A stretch of DNA of 64,000 nt from Patescibacteria group bacterium (GTDB lineage: Bacteria > Patescibacteriota > Microgenomatia > UBA1406 > GWC2-37-13): assembly GCA_025057905.1 (NCBI GenBank), contig JANWUX010000001.1:270155-334154 (forward strand). Direction: 5' to 3'. The translations under genes and the position numbers were made by a program. Every line of letters starts with the position of its first letter. Positions within the stretch are counted from its first letter, which is position 1. Below, one piece after another: positions 9,007 through 18,555 of this stretch. The notes beneath the pieces are model-generated. The model was given only the letters and a program-made list of their open reading frames with translations, was not told the DNA's origin and did not search any database.

Positions 9007-12000
9007 TGATAGAGAATTTAAACATCGTCGACTTTTATGGTCTAAGAATCAGACTATCATCACCGGAAGACATTCTAAAATCCTCTCATGGTGAGATAAC
9101 CAAACCTGAGACAATTAACTATCGAACCTTCAAACCAGAAAAAGACGGTCTTTTTGATGAAAGAATCTTTGGACCGACTAAGGATTATGAATGTTATTGT
9201 GGCAAGTACAAAAGAATAAAATACAAAGGAATCATCTGCGACCGATGTGGTGTTGAGATTACGACTTCAGCAGTAAGAAGAGAGAGAATGGGCCACATAA
9301 AACTGGCCACCCCAATAGCTCACATTTGGTATTTTAAAGGTTCTTCCTCAATTCTCAGTCTGATCTTAAACATTCCGTCCCAATCTCTGGAAAGAATCAT
9401 TTATTACGCCCTTTATATTGTTAGAAAAGTTGATAAAGAAAAACAGCAAAAGGCTCTTAAAGTTATAGAAGAAGATCAAAAAGAAGTGCTTAAAAAAATT
9501 GAAGACGAGCAAAAAAAAGTAATCGAAAGAAATAATCTTGAGTTTGAAAATGAAATTAACCAATTAAAAGGAAAAATTTCTAAAAAAGAGCAGTGGGAAA
9601 TCGCCAGACAAGAAATTGAGTTTAAAAAAAGAGAACGACTAACAGCTCTAACAAATGAGTATCTTGAAAAGAAAAACAGAAAAAGTGCCTTTTTTGAAAG
9701 GATTACAAAAATCGTGAAAGCGATAAGACCTAATGACACCCTAGAAGAAGAAGATTTTCTTTATCTTAAAGAAAAAGGTATCGATGACTTTCTTTCGGTA
9801 GGAATGGGTTCAGAAACAATTTACGAAATTCTCTCCTCAATAGATCTGGAAAAAGAATACGCCGAATGTCTAAAACATCTTGCAAACGCTCGTGGGGAAA
9901 AACGAAGTAAGCTAATAAAAAGAGCCAGGATCATCGAATCTTTCCTAAAGGCAAAAATTGAGCCAAAATGGATGATTTTAACTGTTTTACCAGTAATTCC
10001 TCCAGATCTTCGGCCTGTTGTTCAGCTTCCGGGCGGTAAGTTCGCCACCAGCGATCTCAATGATTTCTACCGAAGAGTAATAAATCGAAATAATCGATTA
10101 AAGCAATTAATTGATTTAGGCGCGCCAATGATAATCTTGCGAAATGAAAAAAGAATGTTACAAGAAGCGGTTGATGCCTTGATTGATCTTCAAAAATCAA
10201 GAGGAAAAACCAGAACTACTGGTGCTGCCTCTAAAGTTCAAAAATCTTTGTCTGATATCCTAAGAGGAAAACAAGGTAGATTTAGACAAAATCTTCTTGG
10301 GAAACGTGTTGATTACTCTGGTCGATCAACGATAATTGTTGGTCCAGATCTAAAACTTGATCAAGTTGGTATTCCAAAAGAGATGGCGCTTGAGCTTTTT
10401 AGACCTTTTCTTCTTCATGAAATAATTGTCAGAGGTCTTGCTCCTAACATTAAGAGTGCTAAAGTCTTTCTTGAAAAAAAAGAATCAGTGATTTACTCAA
10501 TTCTTGAAGAGATTACCAAAGATCATCCAGTCCTACTTAATCGAGCCCCAACTCTTCACAAACTCTCAATCCTTGCCTTTTATCCAGTTTTAACTGATGA
10601 TTATGCCATAAAGCTTCATCCGACAGTTTGTGCAGGTTACAATGCTGACTTTGACGGTGATGCCATGGGAGTTTTTGTCCCTCTTTCCAAAAGATCAATT
10701 GAAGAAGTAAAAACAAGAATGCTCCCTTACTACAATCTTTTAAAACCAGCTGATGGTTCACCGATTGTCCTTCCAAACAAGGAAATGGCTCTTGGCTGTT
10801 ACTATTTAACAACAATTGACAAAAACTTAATCAACAAAAAAGATGAGGAATTGAATTTTTTTGCTACAAAAAACGAAGCCTATCGGTTCTTTCAGATTGA
10901 AAAGATAAAACTCAGAGAACCAATTCTGGTCAAAATCGAAGACAGAGTGATAAAAACAACTGTTGGTAGGATTATCTTTAATAATTCTTTGCCTGAAAAT
11001 TTTTCTCCCTTCATTAATCAAGATATAAAAGCAAGCGATCTCAAAAACATCATTACAAGAGCAATCAAACTCTACGACGAAAAAACTGTCGGTGAGTTAA
11101 TTGATCGACTTAAAGAAATTGGCTTTTGGGCAGCAACAATTGCTGGTGGTTTATCAGTATCAATCTTTGATTGTCAAATTATCAAAGAAAAAGATGAAAT
11201 CATAAAAGAAAAAGAAAAAGAGATAAAAAAAATAAACAAAAATTACCTAAAAGGACTTCTGACTTTAGAGGAAAAAAAGAGATACTCTAATAAAATTTGG
11301 ATCGAAACAACTGAGCTGTTAGCTCAAAAAACTTGGGAACAGCTTGAAGAAGAAAATCCAGTGAAGATGATAATTAATTCAGGAGGAGCCAGAGCTTCAA
11401 AAGAACAACTTAAACAACTCTCGGCAATCAAAGGTCTTGTCGTTGATCCGCTAGGAAAAATCATCGAGGTACCAACTAAATCCAACTACCGAGAAGGATT
11501 ATCAATATTTGAGTATGTTATCTCAGCTCGAGGAGCCAGAAAAGGACTAATTGACTCAGCCTTAAAAACAGCTGATGCTGGATATCTAACTAGACGATTG
11601 GTTGATGTGGCTCATGACATGATCATTAGAGAGACAGACTGTGGAACTGAGGAAGGACTTGAGATTCAAAACTCAGGTGAGAGAGGTGAAAAGTTCAAGG
11701 ATCGAATTAGTGGTCGATTCATTGCTCAAGATGTCATCAACGAAAAAGGGGAAATCATCGTTAAGAAAGGTGATCTTGTCACTGAAGAAATTGCTGATAC
11801 CATCATCAAAAATAAGATTAACAAGGTCGTTGTTTACTCCCCCTTATATTGTCAATCTCCTTTCGGTCTTTGCCAAAAATGCTATGGTACTGACCTATCA
11901 AATAACAAAGTAGTCGAGATTGGAACACCAGTCGGTGTCATTGCTGCCCAATCAATCGGTGAACCAGGTACCCAACTGACAATGAGAGTTAGACACTTTG

Positions 12001-12779
12001 GTGGTATTGTTATCTCTGATGTGACACAAGGACTTCCACGAGTAGAAGAACTGTTTGAAACCAGAACTCCAAAAATCGTTTCCCCTATCTCCGAAATCAG
12101 AGGAAAAGTCTCGATTCAAGAAGATACTCAAAGAGATTTATACCTTGTAAAAATAACATCAGTTGACAATAGCAAAGAACAACAATTCACCATTCCTAAA
12201 ACACAAAAATTAAAAGTTAAGAATGGCGATTTGATCATTGAAGGAACACCACTATCTGAAGGTTATCTAAATATAAATGATCTTTTAGCAATTAAAGGCC
12301 TTAGATTCGCTCAGCTTTATCTTCTGAATGAAATCCAGAAGGTCTATGAATCTCAAGGAATTGTTATCCACGATAAGCATTTTGAAACAATTATCAGAAA
12401 AATGAGTGATAAAGTGATTATCGAAGATGAAGGTGATACTTCTTTCATAAAAGATGAGATTGTTTCCAAAATTAGATTTCAAGAGGAGAATAAAAAAGTA
12501 TTATCGAAAGGAGGAAAACCAGCAACAGGAAAAATATCAATTTTGGGAATTTCAAAAGCTGCTATTCATACTGATTCTTGGTTATCATCAGCCTCCTTTG
12601 AACAAACCACAAATGTTCTAAGTATTGCTGCCACCAAGGGTCAAGTAGATTATTTATTGGGTCTAAAAGAAAATGTTATAATAGGAAGATTAATACCGGT
12701 TACACAAGAATTGGTGGAGAAGTATTATTCGAAATTCCTCAGAAGATATGCCGACGATAAATCAATTAGTGAGAGATAA
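9006..12779 (+). CDS. rpoC: DNA-directed RNA polymerase subunit beta'
   Basis: NADFDGD, CYCGKYK..CDRCGVE zinc finger, [10 protein letters not shown]. Confidence 0.99.
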   Translation: MIENLNIVDFYGLRIRLSSPEDILKSSHGEITKPETINYRTFKPEKDGLFDERIFGPTKDYECYCGKYKRIKYKGIICDRCGVEITTSAVRRERMGHIKLATPIAHIWYFKGSSSILSLILNIPSQSLERIIYYALYIVRKVDKEKQQKALKVIEEDQKEVLKKIEDEQKKVIERNNLEFENEINQLKGKISKKEQWEIARQEIEFKKRERLTALTNEYLEKKNRKSAFFERITKIVKAIRPNDTLEEEDFLYLKEKGIDDFLSVGMGSETIYEILSSIDLEKEYAECLKHLANARGEKRSKLIKRARIIESFLKAKIEPKWMILTVLPVIPPDLRPVVQLPGGKFATSDLNDFYRRVINRNNRLKQLIDLGAPMIILRNEKRMLQEAVDALIDLQKSRGKTRTTGAASKVQKSLSDILRGKQGRFRQNLLGKRVDYSGRSTIIVGPDLKLDQVGIPKEMALELFRPFLLHEIIVRGLAPNIKSAKVFLEKKESVIYSILEEITKDHPVLLNRAPTLHKLSILAFYPVLTDDYAIKLHPTVCAGYNADFDGDAMGVFVPLSKRSIEEVKTRMLPYYNLLKPADGSPIVLPNKEMALGCYYLTTIDKNLINKKDEELNFFATKNEAYRFFQIEKIKLREPILVKIEDRVIKTTVGRIIFNNSLPENFSPFINQDIKASDLKNIITRAIKLYDEKTVGELIDRLKEIGFWAATIAGGLSVSIFDCQIIKEKDEIIKEKEKEIKKINKNYLKGLLTLEEKKRYSNKIWIETTELLAQKTWEQLEEENPVKMIINSGGARASKEQLKQLSAIKGLVVDPLGKIIEVPTKSNYREGLSIFEYVISARGARKGLIDSALKTADAGYLTRRLVDVAHDMIIRETDCGTEEGLEIQNSGERGEKFKDRISGRFIAQDVINEKGEIIVKKGDLVTEEIADTIIKNKINKVVVYSPLYCQSPFGLCQKCYGTDLSNNKVVEIGTPVGVIAAQSIGEPGTQLTMRVRHFGGIVISDVTQGLPRVEELFETRTPKIVSPISEIRGKVSIQEDTQRDLYLVKITSVDNSKEQQFTIPKTQKLKVKNGDLIIEGTPLSEGYLNINDLLAIKGLRFAQLYLLNEIQKVYESQGIVIHDKHFETIIRKMSDKVIIEDEGDTSFIKDEIVSKIRFQEENKKVLSKGGKPATGKISILGISKAAIHTDSWLSSASFEQTTNVLSIAATKGQVDYLLGLKENVIIGRLIPVTQELVEKYYSKFLRRYADDKSISER

Positions 12780-13164
12780 GAGAAAAAAGAAAGTCAAAAA
12801 ATCAAAGAGTGTAGCTTTGAAGCTAAATTACAATGCCATAAAAAGAAAATATACAAAAACAAACAATCCCTTAAGAAGAGGCGTTTGTACTATTGTTAGG
12901 ACAATGACTCCTAAAAAACCTAACTCCGCTTTAAGAAAAGTTGCCAGAGTTAGGTTATCAAATAAGATGGAAGTCACTGCTTACATACCCGGGATAGGTC
13001 ACAATTTAGCTGAACACTCAATTGTTCTAGTAAAAGGAGGAAGAGTGAAGGACTTGCCTGGAGTTAAGTATCACATCGTCAGAGGAAAATACGATACTGC
13101 TGGAGTCGAAAATCGAAAAACCTCAAGATCAAAGTACGGCACTAAGTTTCCAAAGCAGGCCTGA
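12748..13164 (+). CDS. rpsL: 30S ribosomal protein S12
   Basis: MPTINQLVR..., [17 protein letters not shown]; overlaps rpoC 3' end by 32 nt. Confidence 0.98.
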   Translation: MPTINQLVRDKRKKKVKKSKSVALKLNYNAIKRKYTKTNNPLRRGVCTIVRTMTPKKPNSALRKVARVRLSNKMEVTAYIPGIGHNLAEHSIVLVKGGRVKDLPGVKYHIVRGKYDTAGVENRKTSRSKYGTKFPKQA

Positions 13165-13181
13165 AAATCATTACTTTTCTT

Positions 13182-13655
13182 ATGCCTCGTCGATACTACA
13201 AGAAAATCAAAGTAAAGCCAGATAAAGTGTATCAAAGTTTTGAAGTCGCCAAGTTAATCAATTACGTTATGAAGGATGGGAAAAAAAGTTTAGCGGAGAA
13301 AATCGTTTACAGAGCTTTTGATGAAATAAAAATACGAGGAAAAGACCCTTTACAAGTCTTATATCAGTCAATCGAAAACACCTCTCCTCAGATGGAAGTT
13401 AGACCAAGAAGGCTCGGAGGAGCTTCCTATCTGGTACCAATGGAGGTAAGAAAAGAAAGAAGATTGTTTCTCTCTCTTAATTGGATTATTGAGGCAGCTA
13501 AAAGTCGTTCAAATAAGGAATATCATCACTTTTACGAGAAATTAGCGGCCGAGTTGCTCGATGCTGCTAACAATCAAGGTCAAGCTGTTAATAAAAAACA
13601 ACAAACAGAAGCTCTTGCAGAGAAAAACAAGGCCTTTTCCCACTTACGATGGTGA
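13182..13655 (+). CDS. rpsG: 30S ribosomal protein S7
   Basis: S7 motifs, operon position. Confidence 0.98.
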   Translation: MPRRYYKKIKVKPDKVYQSFEVAKLINYVMKDGKKSLAEKIVYRAFDEIKIRGKDPLQVLYQSIENTSPQMEVRPRRLGGASYLVPMEVRKERRLFLSLNWIIEAAKSRSNKEYHHFYEKLAAELLDAANNQGQAVNKKQQTEALAEKNKAFSHLRW

Positions 13656-13676
13656 AAAAGTTGTAGTATTTCTCTT

Positions 13677-15779
13677 ATGCCTCAATCGATTATCACCAAA
13701 AATCGTGTTGTCCCAATCGACAAAATCAGGAATATCGGCATAATTGCCCATATCGACTCGGGCAAGACAACCACAACTGAGAGAATTTTGTTTTACACAG
13801 GCCGGACCTATAAGCTTGGCGATATCGACGAAGGGACAACTCAGATGGACTGGATGCCTCAAGAAAAAGAACGGGGAATCACAATTGTCTCTGCCGCCAC
13901 GACCACTTTTTGGAGATCAGTAAGAATCAACATCATCGATACTCCAGGTCATGTCGATTTCACTGCCGAAGTCGAAAGATCTCTAAGGGTTCTTGATGGC
14001 GGAGTGGTTATCTTTGACGCTGAAGAAGGAGTTCAGTCTCAATCGGAGACAGTTTGGCGTCAAGCCGACAAATACCGAGTTCCGCGAATATGTTTTATCA
14101 ATAAAATGGATAAATTAGGTGCTGAATTTGAAGGAACGGTTCGAGAGATTGAAGAACGACTCGGCGCAAATCCCGTGATTATGACCTTTCCTATTGGCAA
14201 AGAACAAGATTTCAAAGGAGTGGTAGATATCCTATCTCTAAAAGCTAAATACTGGGATAAAGATCCGCTAGGAATTGAGTACTCAGAATCCGAGATCATT
14301 CCAGAAGATCTAAAAGAAAAAGTTTTAGAACTAAGAGCAAAACTAGTGGAAAAAATCGTTGAAAATGACGATATTCTTCTGAACAAGTATCTCAATGGAG
14401 AAGAAATTTCCATTGATGAACTCAAGATATCTCTAAGAAAATCGGTGGTAAACTATAAACTCATTCCTGTTTATTGCGGCAGTTCATTAAGGAATAAAGG
14501 CGTTCAACCTGTTCTTGATGCCATTGTTGATTATCTTCCCTCACCAGCGGACTTAAAAGAAATAAAGGGACTTAATCCAAAAACTAACACCGAAGAAAAA
14601 AGAAAGCTTGTCAATGAAGAAAAATTCTCGGCTCTAGCCTTCAAAATTCAACTTGATCCTCACGTAGGTAAACTGGCATATACGAGAATTTACTCAGGCG
14701 TTTTAGAGTCAGGGACTTACGTCTACAACGTTAGCCGAGGAAAAAAAGAAAGAGTTAGTCGAATTCTTCTTATGCATGCAAACAATCGCGAAGAGATTGA
14801 TAAGGCCTATGCTGGTGAAATTGTGGCTTTGGTTGGCCCAAAAGAGACACGAACCGGCGATACCTTAGCAGATGAAAACTTTCCCATCATTCTGGAGAAA
14901 ATTATTTTTCCTGAACCAGTAATTTCTTTAGCCATTGAGCCTAAAACGAAAGCTGATCAGGAAAGATTATCTTACTGCCTTCAACGACTAACTGAAGAAG
15001 ATCCAACTTTTAAAGTAAAAATTAATCAAGAAACAGGGCAAACAATCATTTCGGGGATGGGTGAGCTTCACTTGGAAATCTTAGTTGATCGAATGAAAAG
15101 AGAGATGGGAATGAACGTCAAAGTTGGCAAACCCCAAGTTGCTTATAAAGAAACAATTACAAAGACTGTTGAGGGGATTGAAGGCAAGTATATCCGACAA
15201 ACCGGTGGTCATGGTCAATATGGTCATTGCGTCATTAAAATTGAGCCTCTAGGCCGTGGTGAGGGTTTTAAATTCGTCAACAAAATAAAAGGAGGGGTTA
15301 TTCCAGCCGAATTCATCCCAGCTGTTGAAAAAGGAATTATTGAGGCGATGGAAAAGGGCGCTTTACTTGGTTATCCAATCACCGATATTCAAGTTACTCT
15401 TTATGATGGTAGTTACCACGAAGTCGATTCGTCTGACATTGCCTTTAAAATTGCTGGTTCAATCGCCCTTCAAGAAGGGGTAAAAAAAGCTAATTTGTCT
15501 CTCCTTGAACCGATAATGAAACTGGAGATTACCATCCCCGAAGAGTTTATGGGTGTCGTCATTGGCGATATTTCCTCAAAAAGAGGCAAGATCATGGGAA
15601 CAGAAAAAAAGAGTAAGTCAGTGATAATCAAAGCCTTGGCTCCATTAGCCGAACTTTCTGGATATGCTACCAATCTTAGATCACTCACTGAAGGCAGAGG
15701 TATTTTCTATATGGAGCCTTCTCATTATGAAGAAGTCCCTCAACATATCATTGCTTCAATGTTAAAAAACAGTTCTTAA
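13677..15779 (+). CDS. fusA: Elongation factor G
   Basis: [33 protein letters not shown]. Confidence 0.98.
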   Translation: MPQSIITKNRVVPIDKIRNIGIIAHIDSGKTTTTERILFYTGRTYKLGDIDEGTTQMDWMPQEKERGITIVSAATTTFWRSVRINIIDTPGHVDFTAEVERSLRVLDGGVVIFDAEEGVQSQSETVWRQADKYRVPRICFINKMDKLGAEFEGTVREIEERLGANPVIMTFPIGKEQDFKGVVDILSLKAKYWDKDPLGIEYSESEIIPEDLKEKVLELRAKLVEKIVENDDILLNKYLNGEEISIDELKISLRKSVVNYKLIPVYCGSSLRNKGVQPVLDAIVDYLPSPADLKEIKGLNPKTNTEEKRKLVNEEKFSALAFKIQLDPHVGKLAYTRIYSGVLESGTYVYNVSRGKKERVSRILLMHANNREEIDKAYAGEIVALVGPKETRTGDTLADENFPIILEKIIFPEPVISLAIEPKTKADQERLSYCLQRLTEEDPTFKVKINQETGQTIISGMGELHLEILVDRMKREMGMNVKVGKPQVAYKETITKTVEGIEGKYIRQTGGHGQYGHCVIKIEPLGRGEGFKFVNKIKGGVIPAEFIPAVEKGIIEAMEKGALLGYPITDIQVTLYDGSYHEVDSSDIAFKIAGSIALQEGVKKANLSLLEPIMKLEITIPEEFMGVVIGDISSKRGKIMGTEKKSKSVIIKALAPLAELSGYATNLRSLTEGRGIFYMEPSHYEEVPQHIIASMLKNSS

Positions 15780-15780
15780 A

Positions 15781-16827
15781 TTAGAGATAGATATAGTTAA
15801 CTTCCTTAATGTTTTTAATTACTTCAGTTGATGTCGCCACTGATTGGTAATTTTCAATGACTGGAAAGATGATTCTTTTATTTTCCTCGTCAAACTCAGA
15901 AAAGATATCATCCATAAGAATAATTGGCTTTTTTTTTGTTTTTTCTTCAAGATATTTTATCTCATTCATTTTCAGCCAGAAGAGTGCCAATCTCTGTTCA
16001 CTTCTTGAGCCAAATCGATGGATGCTTTTCTTGTCTGTATGAGAAATTAAAAAAATTTCGAAGTCATCCCGCTGAGGACCAACAAGGGTTTTCTTCTGAT
16101 CTAAGCTTATTTCAAAAGATTTTTTTAAAGACTCATTACTAATTTCATTTTTCTTGTACTCAATCTTAAAAAAATTCCCCGCTAATTCTTGATTCTGATT
16201 GAGGTAATTAGTATACTCTGCTCTTTTTTGAGTCAAGTAACTACCTTGTTTTATCAGGTAATCATCCCAGAAACTTAATTCCTTTTTGAGCCTTTCAAAA
16301 TTGAGATTTGACTCAAGAACTTTATTTCTTCTCTTGATTCCATTTTCGTAGTTGATTAATTTTTTTCGATATTCGTCATCAACGAAGCTGATAAATTTAT
16401 CAAAATAATCTCTTCTAAGACTAGGAGAACCGGTTATTAAAGTTAATTGATTCGGAGAAAAGAGAACTGTTTTTATCAACTCTTTGATATAAGCAAAGAA
16501 TTTTTTTTCAGCTTTTTCAATATGAAACCTTTTGATTGTTTTTTTATTATCAGCCTTAAGGCTGACAGAAAAAGATAATAAATCTTTACCGATCAAAAAC
16601 TCTCCCACTACTAACATCTGGCTCTGACTAAATCTTATCAGTTCTTCTTCTTTTTGTTCTCGGAAGCCAAAGCCATTGATTAAGAAGTAAATTGCCTCCA
16701 GAATATTAGTTTTACCTTTTGAGTTTTTTCCAACAATAAGATTGGCTTTTTTGCCAAAATTAACTTCCTTCAAAGAGAAATTTCTGAAATTGACTAATCT
16801 TAACTTTCGCAGAATCATGAAAAGCAA
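15781..16827 (-). CDS. recF: DNA replication/repair protein RecF
   Basis: LVNFRNFSLKEVNFGKKANLIVGKNSKGKTNILEAI; C-terminal LMDDIFSEFDEEN. Confidence 0.9.
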   Translation of the reverse strand: MLFMILRKLRLVNFRNFSLKEVNFGKKANLIVGKNSKGKTNILEAIYFLINGFGFREQKEEELIRFSQSQMLVVGEFLIGKDLLSFSVSLKADNKKTIKRFHIEKAEKKFFAYIKELIKTVLFSPNQLTLITGSPSLRRDYFDKFISFVDDEYRKKLINYENGIKRRNKVLESNLNFERLKKELSFWDDYLIKQGSYLTQKRAEYTNYLNQNQELAGNFFKIEYKKNEISNESLKKSFEISLDQKKTLVGPQRDDFEIFLISHTDKKSIHRFGSRSEQRLALFWLKMNEIKYLEEKTKKKPIILMDDIFSEFDEENKRIIFPVIENYQSVATSTEVIKNIKEVNYIYL

Positions 16828-16841
16828 GAGTAGCTCAGTAA

Positions 16842-18170
16842 TTATTTTTTCTTAAGAACAATCTTAGTCTCAGAAAAAGAAAGAAGACTAATTTTTTTTC
16901 TCAAGATAGACACTTGATCACTAAAATCAGAAAAAATTTTCTCCCATTGTCTTCGGTAGAAAAAAGAGATATCAGAAAAATCTCTCTTATTAAAAAGCTG
17001 ATAAAGAAGACTCTCTTTCGTGAAAATTCTATGAACTATGTATTTTCTCGAAACCCGAATACTTTCTTTGATTGTTTTCCTTATCTTGTCGTATTCAAGT
17101 TTTTCTAGCAGATTATGACTGTAAACTAAATCAAATTCATTGTCCTTGAAAGGTAAACGAGTAGCTTCGGCTATTAAAAGATAAGGCTTGATTTCTTTCT
17201 CTGCCAATTCATAAGCTTTCTTTGAAAAATCAATTCCTCTAGCATCAACACCAAACATTCGAAGGTACTTAACGATTTTTCCTAAACCACACCCAAGTTC
17301 CAAAGAGCTTTTTGGTTTAAAACTAAGCTTATAATTCAAAGCGTTAAGAGAACTGAAAAATTCATAAACTAATTTGCCGATTCCTGAATCTGGCTTAATT
17401 AGTTTGTGGACATCCTTGTTGCCAAAATAATACTCCCGATCATAATAACTCGAGTCAATCCGAAAAGGAGTGATGACAGTCCCTTTAAAAGACTTTCCTT
17501 CAATTATTTTTTCTAAATTATTGAAGTTATGTCCAGAGGTAACAATCACCGTCAGACCAAGTCTTTTGGCAAGTGGCGTGGCAATTGGATCAAAAGGTGC
17601 GTTTAGTCCTGGACGCCACTCAGTGCCGATGATTTTTTCAACTTCGTCCCAGGTAATTTTATTAATGATTTTCGCCTCTGGATACTTTTTGGGATCCTTG
17701 TCGTATATACCCTCAACATTAGAAAGATTAATCACGAGATTCGCCCGAAAATCTCGCGCCAGTATGACAGCATCATAGTCAGTCGACCAGCCAGGTTTCC
17801 AACCGGCACCAATAGCTACTGGTTCTTTCCAATTGCTAAGCTTCTTATCGTAATTAGTGATTATTCGAGGATGAGCGATATCTTGAAAAATGGTTCGAAG
17901 AAGATGAGCATTAAACCGAGTCGCATGGATTCCAAGCCAATCAAGATCTTCGTCATTGATATTCCCAATAACTGTTCGACCTGCTTCTTGATAATGGCGA
18001 GCGATTTTTCCGCCGCCGGCAATGAGAATAAACCTTCGACCTTTCGCTACTTGAGCTCGAATAAAGTGATTTAAATTAGCGAGGAATTTGGTATCAATAC
18101 CACCATTGGGAACGATTAAACTTCCACCAACGGAGATAACAATCGGTGGATCTTTTTTGTTAAAAAACAT
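16842..18170 (-). CDS. Fusion: archaeal-type UMP kinase (amino-acid kinase fold) + C-terminal SAM-dependent methyltransferase
   Basis: 'VISVGGSLIVPNGGID...LIAGGGKIAR...STDYDAVILA' then 'SLELGCGLGKIVKYLRMFGVDARGIDFSKKAYELAEK' in one ORF; likely start MFFNKK at 18170. Confidence 0.88.
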   Translation of the reverse strand: MFFNKKDPPIVISVGGSLIVPNGGIDTKFLANLNHFIRAQVAKGRRFILIAGGGKIARHYQEAGRTVIGNINDEDLDWLGIHATRFNAHLLRTIFQDIAHPRIITNYDKKLSNWKEPVAIGAGWKPGWSTDYDAVILARDFRANLVINLSNVEGIYDKDPKKYPEAKIINKITWDEVEKIIGTEWRPGLNAPFDPIATPLAKRLGLTVIVTSGHNFNNLEKIIEGKSFKGTVITPFRIDSSYYDREYYFGNKDVHKLIKPDSGIGKLVYEFFSSLNALNYKLSFKPKSSLELGCGLGKIVKYLRMFGVDARGIDFSKKAYELAEKEIKPYLLIAEATRLPFKDNEFDLVYSHNLLEKLEYDKIRKTIKESIRVSRKYIVHRIFTKESLLYQLFNKRDFSDISFFYRRQWEKIFSDFSDQVSILRKKISLLSFSETKIVLKKK

Positions 18171-18204
18171 TTGCAAGAAATTATATAAAAAAAACCAAGT
18201 TTGT

Positions 18205-18540
18205 TCAAATGATCCCTCCTTGAAGACCAAAAATAAAAGAGATAAATCTAACTAGAAGATAGGATAATAGTAAAAGAAAAAAACCGACTAGTCCGCTAGT
18301 AATCTTGGCCCTGGCCGCCTTGAGCTTTTCTGGATTACCTTGAGAAAGAAGAAGATCATAACCTCCCCAGATTAAAACAAAAAGGAGAATGACACCAGCC
18401 AAAGGAATTAAAAATTGAAGGATTCTATTTATCACATCGGCCAGTCTGATTCTGTCGGGTTGAACACCAGGAATCTGAAGAGGTCCCTGAATTCTTTGAC
18501 CACCTACATTGATTTGCTGACTAATAAGTAACCTAATCAT
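18205..18540 (-). CDS. T4SS pilin-like / VirB2-like small membrane protein
   Basis: Two hydrophobic helices around 'GGYDLLLSQGNPEKLKAARAKITSGLVGF'. Confidence 0.65.
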   Translation of the reverse strand: MIRLLISQQINVGGQRIQGPLQIPGVQPDRIRLADVINRILQFLIPLAGVILLFVLIWGGYDLLLSQGNPEKLKAARAKITSGLVGFFLLLLSYLLVRFISFIFGLQGGII

Positions 18541-18555
18541 TAGGTCTTTTGCTCT

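Noticed and set aside
10537-10815. Minus-strand ORFs inside rpoB/rpoC/clpC and other genes in the six-frame track
   Set aside because: Shadow ORFs of strongly conserved plus-strand genes; no recognisable protein.
12748-13164. Streptomycin-resistance substitutions in S12
   Set aside because: Both key lysines (TPKKPNS and GRVKDLPG) are wild type.
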